A stretch of 33,008 nucleotides of DNA from an uncultured Alphaproteobacteria bacterium (lineage in GTDB: Bacteria > Pseudomonadota > Alphaproteobacteria > RF32 > CAG-239): contig CANPYJ010000020.1 in the NCBI GenBank assembly GCA_947588275.1, forward strand, positions 1 to 33,008, given 5' to 3'. The notes below the pieces were generated by a model. The model was not told the DNA's origin. It saw nothing but the letters and a program-made list of their open reading frames with translations, and did no database searches. A program made the position numbers and the translations under genes. Position 1 is the first letter of the stretch; each line of letters opens with the position of its first letter. Below, piece after piece: positions 30,845 through 33,008 of the stretch.

Positions 30845-31474
30845 ATGCTTTATGACAGAGAATACAAAGTTCAGGATAACGCGCTGGTGCCGATGGTAAT
30901 TGAGCAAACCTCAAGAGGCGAGCGCTCATTTGACATTTATTCGCGGCTGTTGAAAGAACGCATTATCTTTTTGACCGGCGAGGTTAACGACGAAGTTTCG
31001 TCCTTGGTTTGCGCGCAGCTGTTGTTTTTGGAATCCGAGAATCCCAAAAAAGACATTTTTCTCTACATCAATTCCCCCGGCGGCTCGGTTACCGCCGGCA
31101 TGGCGATGTTTGACACCATGCAGTATATCACCTGCGACGTCAATACGCTGTGCATCGGGCAGGCTTGTTCCATGGGGTCGCTGTTGCTTACCGCCGGCGC
31201 CAAGGGCAAACGTTTTGCGCTGCCGAACTCGCAGATTATGATTCATCAGCCTTCCGGCGGTTTTCAGGGGCAGGCGACCGATATGGAAATCCGGACTCGC
31301 CTGATTCTCAATATGAAAAAGCGCCTCAATAAGATTTATGCCGACAAGACGGGACAAAAATTGGCCGTCATTGAAAAAGCCATGGAGCGCGACAATTTTA
31401 TGACACCGGAAGAAGCCAAAAAGTTTGGCTTGATTGACCATATTGTCACCTCGCGTGAAGAAGTTTTGAAATAG
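30845..31474 (+). CDS. clpP: ATP-dependent Clp protease proteolytic subunit
   Basis: ClpP is the barrel-shaped serine protease that degrades proteins unfolded by ClpX or ClpA. The 209-residue protein has the catalytic serine in [11 protein letters not shown] (Ser109), the histidine in IMIHQPSGG (His134) and the aspartate downstream. [20 protein letters not shown] and the R/E-rich [24 protein letters not shown] end are typical. AAAGGAAG precedes the ATG. It lies 10 bp ahead of clpX, forming the usual operon. Confidence 0.98.
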   Translation: MLYDREYKVQDNALVPMVIEQTSRGERSFDIYSRLLKERIIFLTGEVNDEVSSLVCAQLLFLESENPKKDIFLYINSPGGSVTAGMAMFDTMQYITCDVNTLCIGQACSMGSLLLTAGAKGKRFALPNSQIMIHQPSGGFQGQATDMEIRTRLILNMKKRLNKIYADKTGQKLAVIEKAMERDNFMTPEEAKKFGLIDHIVTSREEVLK

Positions 31475-31484
31475 GAATAAACCG

Positions 31485-32753
31485 ATGAGCGATAATCACG
31501 AAAACAACGACAGCCTTTTGCATTGTTCATTTTGCGGCAAAAGTCAGAACGAGGTCAAAAAACTCATTGCCGGCCGCGGCGTATACATTTGCGACGAATG
31601 CATTGAAGTCTGCATCAACATTGTCGCCGACGAGATGGCCGAAATCAACAAGACGGAGGGCATTTCCTCGACGGGTCCCAATCTGCCGTCGCCGTCAAAG
31701 ATTAAGGAGTTTTTGGATCAATATGTCATCGGGCAGGACTATGCCAAAAAAGTTTTGTCGGTGGCCGTATACAATCACTATAAGCGTCTTAATTCGCAAA
31801 AATCGGGACAAGATGTTGAGATTGCCAAGTCCAACGTTATTTTAATCGGCTCCACCGGCAGCGGCAAAACATTGCTTGCGCAGACTCTGGCCAAAATTTT
31901 GGATGTGCCTTTTGCCATTTCCGATGCCACCACGCTTACCGAAGCCGGCTATGTTGGCGAAGATGTCGAGAACATTATTTTGAAATTGGTGCAAAATGCC
32001 AATTATGACATTGAAAAAGCGCAGCGCGGCATTGTTTATATTGATGAAATTGATAAAATCACCCGCAAGACGGACGGACCGTCCATCACCCGCGACGTTT
32101 CGGGCGAGGGGGTGCAGCAGGCCTTGCTCAAGATTATTGAGGGCACGGTGGCCAACGTTCCGCCTCAAGGCGGACGCAAGCATCCGCAGCAAGAGTTCTT
32201 GCATGTTGACACATCCAATATTTTGTTTATCTGCGGCGGTGCCTTTGCCGGATTGGAGAAGATTGTCAGCCGCCGCGGCAAAGAAACGTCCATTGGCTTC
32301 GGCGCCAAGGTCGCGGCCAAAGAAGAACGCAACATCGGCGAAATCATTAAAGATGTGCAGCCCGAAGATTTGCTCAAATACGGGCTTATTCCGGAGTTTG
32401 TCGGCCGTTTGCCGGTGATTGCCACCTTGGGCGATTTGGATGAAGAAGCGCTTGTCAAAGTGCTGACGGAGCCCAAAAACGCATTGGTCAAGCAATATGC
32501 CTGCATGTTCGACATGGAAGGCGTCAAGCTGACGTTCACGCCCAAAGCCTTAAGGGCGATTGCCCGCAAGGCCATCGACCGCAAAACCGGCGCTCGCGGT
32601 TTGCGCGCGATTATGGAAGACAACTTGCTGGAGTTGATGTATGATATTCCCGACAAAAAGAATGTGGTGGAAATCGTCATTGACGAGCATGTCATCAACG
32701 ACAAAAAAGCGCCCAAATTCATTCTGAACAAGGCCGACAAAAAAGCCTCTTAA
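31485..32753 (+). CDS. clpX: ATP-dependent Clp protease ATP-binding subunit ClpX
   Basis: ClpX is the AAA+ unfoldase that feeds tagged proteins to ClpP. The 422-residue protein has the N-terminal zinc-binding domain with Cys14, Cys17, Cys36 and Cys39 (CSFCGK... CDECIEVC). Walker A is GSTGSGKT (122-129), Walker [12 protein letters not shown], and the substrate-gripping GYVGEDVE loop is present. The IGF loop that docks on ClpP is TSIGFGAKV, and the sensor-2 region is [24 protein letters not shown]. It follows clpP by 10 bp behind AGGA. No clear terminator follows. Confidence 0.99.
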   Translation: MSDNHENNDSLLHCSFCGKSQNEVKKLIAGRGVYICDECIEVCINIVADEMAEINKTEGISSTGPNLPSPSKIKEFLDQYVIGQDYAKKVLSVAVYNHYKRLNSQKSGQDVEIAKSNVILIGSTGSGKTLLAQTLAKILDVPFAISDATTLTEAGYVGEDVENIILKLVQNANYDIEKAQRGIVYIDEIDKITRKTDGPSITRDVSGEGVQQALLKIIEGTVANVPPQGGRKHPQQEFLHVDTSNILFICGGAFAGLEKIVSRRGKETSIGFGAKVAAKEERNIGEIIKDVQPEDLLKYGLIPEFVGRLPVIATLGDLDEEALVKVLTEPKNALVKQYACMFDMEGVKLTFTPKALRAIARKAIDRKTGARGLRAIMEDNLLELMYDIPDKKNVVEIVIDEHVINDKKAPKFILNKADKKAS

Positions 32754-32854
32754 AGAAACGGACATTTGTTTTCAATATAAAATAAATTAGTTAAGAGTCA
32801 ATTAAATCTTTCTTTTTTGTTCAAAAATCTTGAATTTTTGTTCGTGTGCAAACG

Positions 32855-32882
32855 TTGCAAAAAATCGTCCGTTTTTTTGCAA
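32855..32882 (+). promoter_or_regulatory. Hairpin in the leader of the last gene
   Basis: TTGCAAAAAA, 8 nt, TTTTTTGCAA is a perfect 10-bp stem. It overlaps TGCAA-ACG-TTGCA at 32847-32859. It lies 64-91 bp before the ATG at 32946, so it may be an operator, a leader structure or a weak clpX terminator. Confidence 0.4.
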
Positions 32883-32945
32883 TGAAACAGGCATTTTAAT
32901 AAATTGAATTTAGTTACTAGTTTATTTTTTATAAAGGAATGAACC

Positions 32946-33008
32946 ATGAATAAAGCTTTATTGTTGGCGGGTGTTGCCGCTTGCTTGTTTGCCGCGAATG
33001 CGAACGCT
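32946..33008 (+). CDS. Start of a secreted or outer-membrane protein (3' end outside window)
   Basis: The first 21 codons, MNKALLLAGVAACLFAANANA, form an almost complete Sec signal peptide ending in an ANA cleavage site. AAAGGA lies 9 nt before the ATG. Signal peptides of this style precede outer-membrane beta-barrel proteins in alphaproteobacteria, but the mature protein is beyond the window and cannot be identified. Confidence 0.75.
   Translation, partial: MNKALLLAGVAACLFAANANA

Overview
The window looks like a chromosomal segment of an alphaproteobacterium, probably a host-associated relative of Rhodospirillales. This rests on gene order: bamE facing a DUF177-plsX-fabH-ihfA-merR block, ppiD divergent from tpiA-secG-pyrG, clpP-clpX, and recG next to mfd. 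The lineage guess is inference, because no rRNA is present. Almost all of the window is ordinary core genome in short operons closed by clear intrinsic terminators.

Layout. 1-2839 (minus) is a three-gene set: a retropepsin-like lipoprotein, an inactive-transglutaminase/7TM protein and an ATP-grasp glutamate-ligase-like enzyme (cut by the window edge). 2968-4230 is an OprB-like porin. 4389-5155 holds two unrecognised small genes. 5207-11518 holds recG and mfd back to back, with a TerB-like gene after mfd. 11577-14213 (minus) holds an OmpA-type lipoprotein, an unknown bitopic membrane protein and a short FtsK/SpoIIIE motor that lacks both the membrane and the KOPS-reading domains.

14369-18213 is an accessory operon behind a promoter carrying a perfect 16-bp palindrome. 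It encodes a DUF362 Fe-S-type protein, a flavodoxin, an ABM-fold monooxygenase, an amidohydrolase, a flavin reductase and a 4-oxalocrotonate tautomerase-like protein. Three of the six carry apparent export signals. The set suggests redox handling or breakdown of quinone-like or aromatic compounds, partly in the periplasm.

18219-19910 is the most unusual part. It contains a foreign-looking small gene, then a compact CRISPR array of four 36-nt repeats with type II-C character and an extended -10 promoter built into each repeat, with no cas gene in the window. Next come a GNAT acetyltransferase and a tRNA-Pro(GGG). The 5' half of that tRNA is repeated perfectly 242 bp away, and hairpin-rich DNA separates the two copies, which looks like the scar of an integration event.

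20073-23817 (minus) runs DUF177, rpmF, plsX, fabH, ihfA and a merR-type regulator: linked ribosomal protein, lipid synthesis and nucleoid genes. bamE diverges from it. Then come an ArsB/NhaD-type antiporter and ppiD (minus), tpiA-secG, pyrG, clpP-clpX (plus), and the first 21 codons of a secreted or outer-membrane protein at the right edge.
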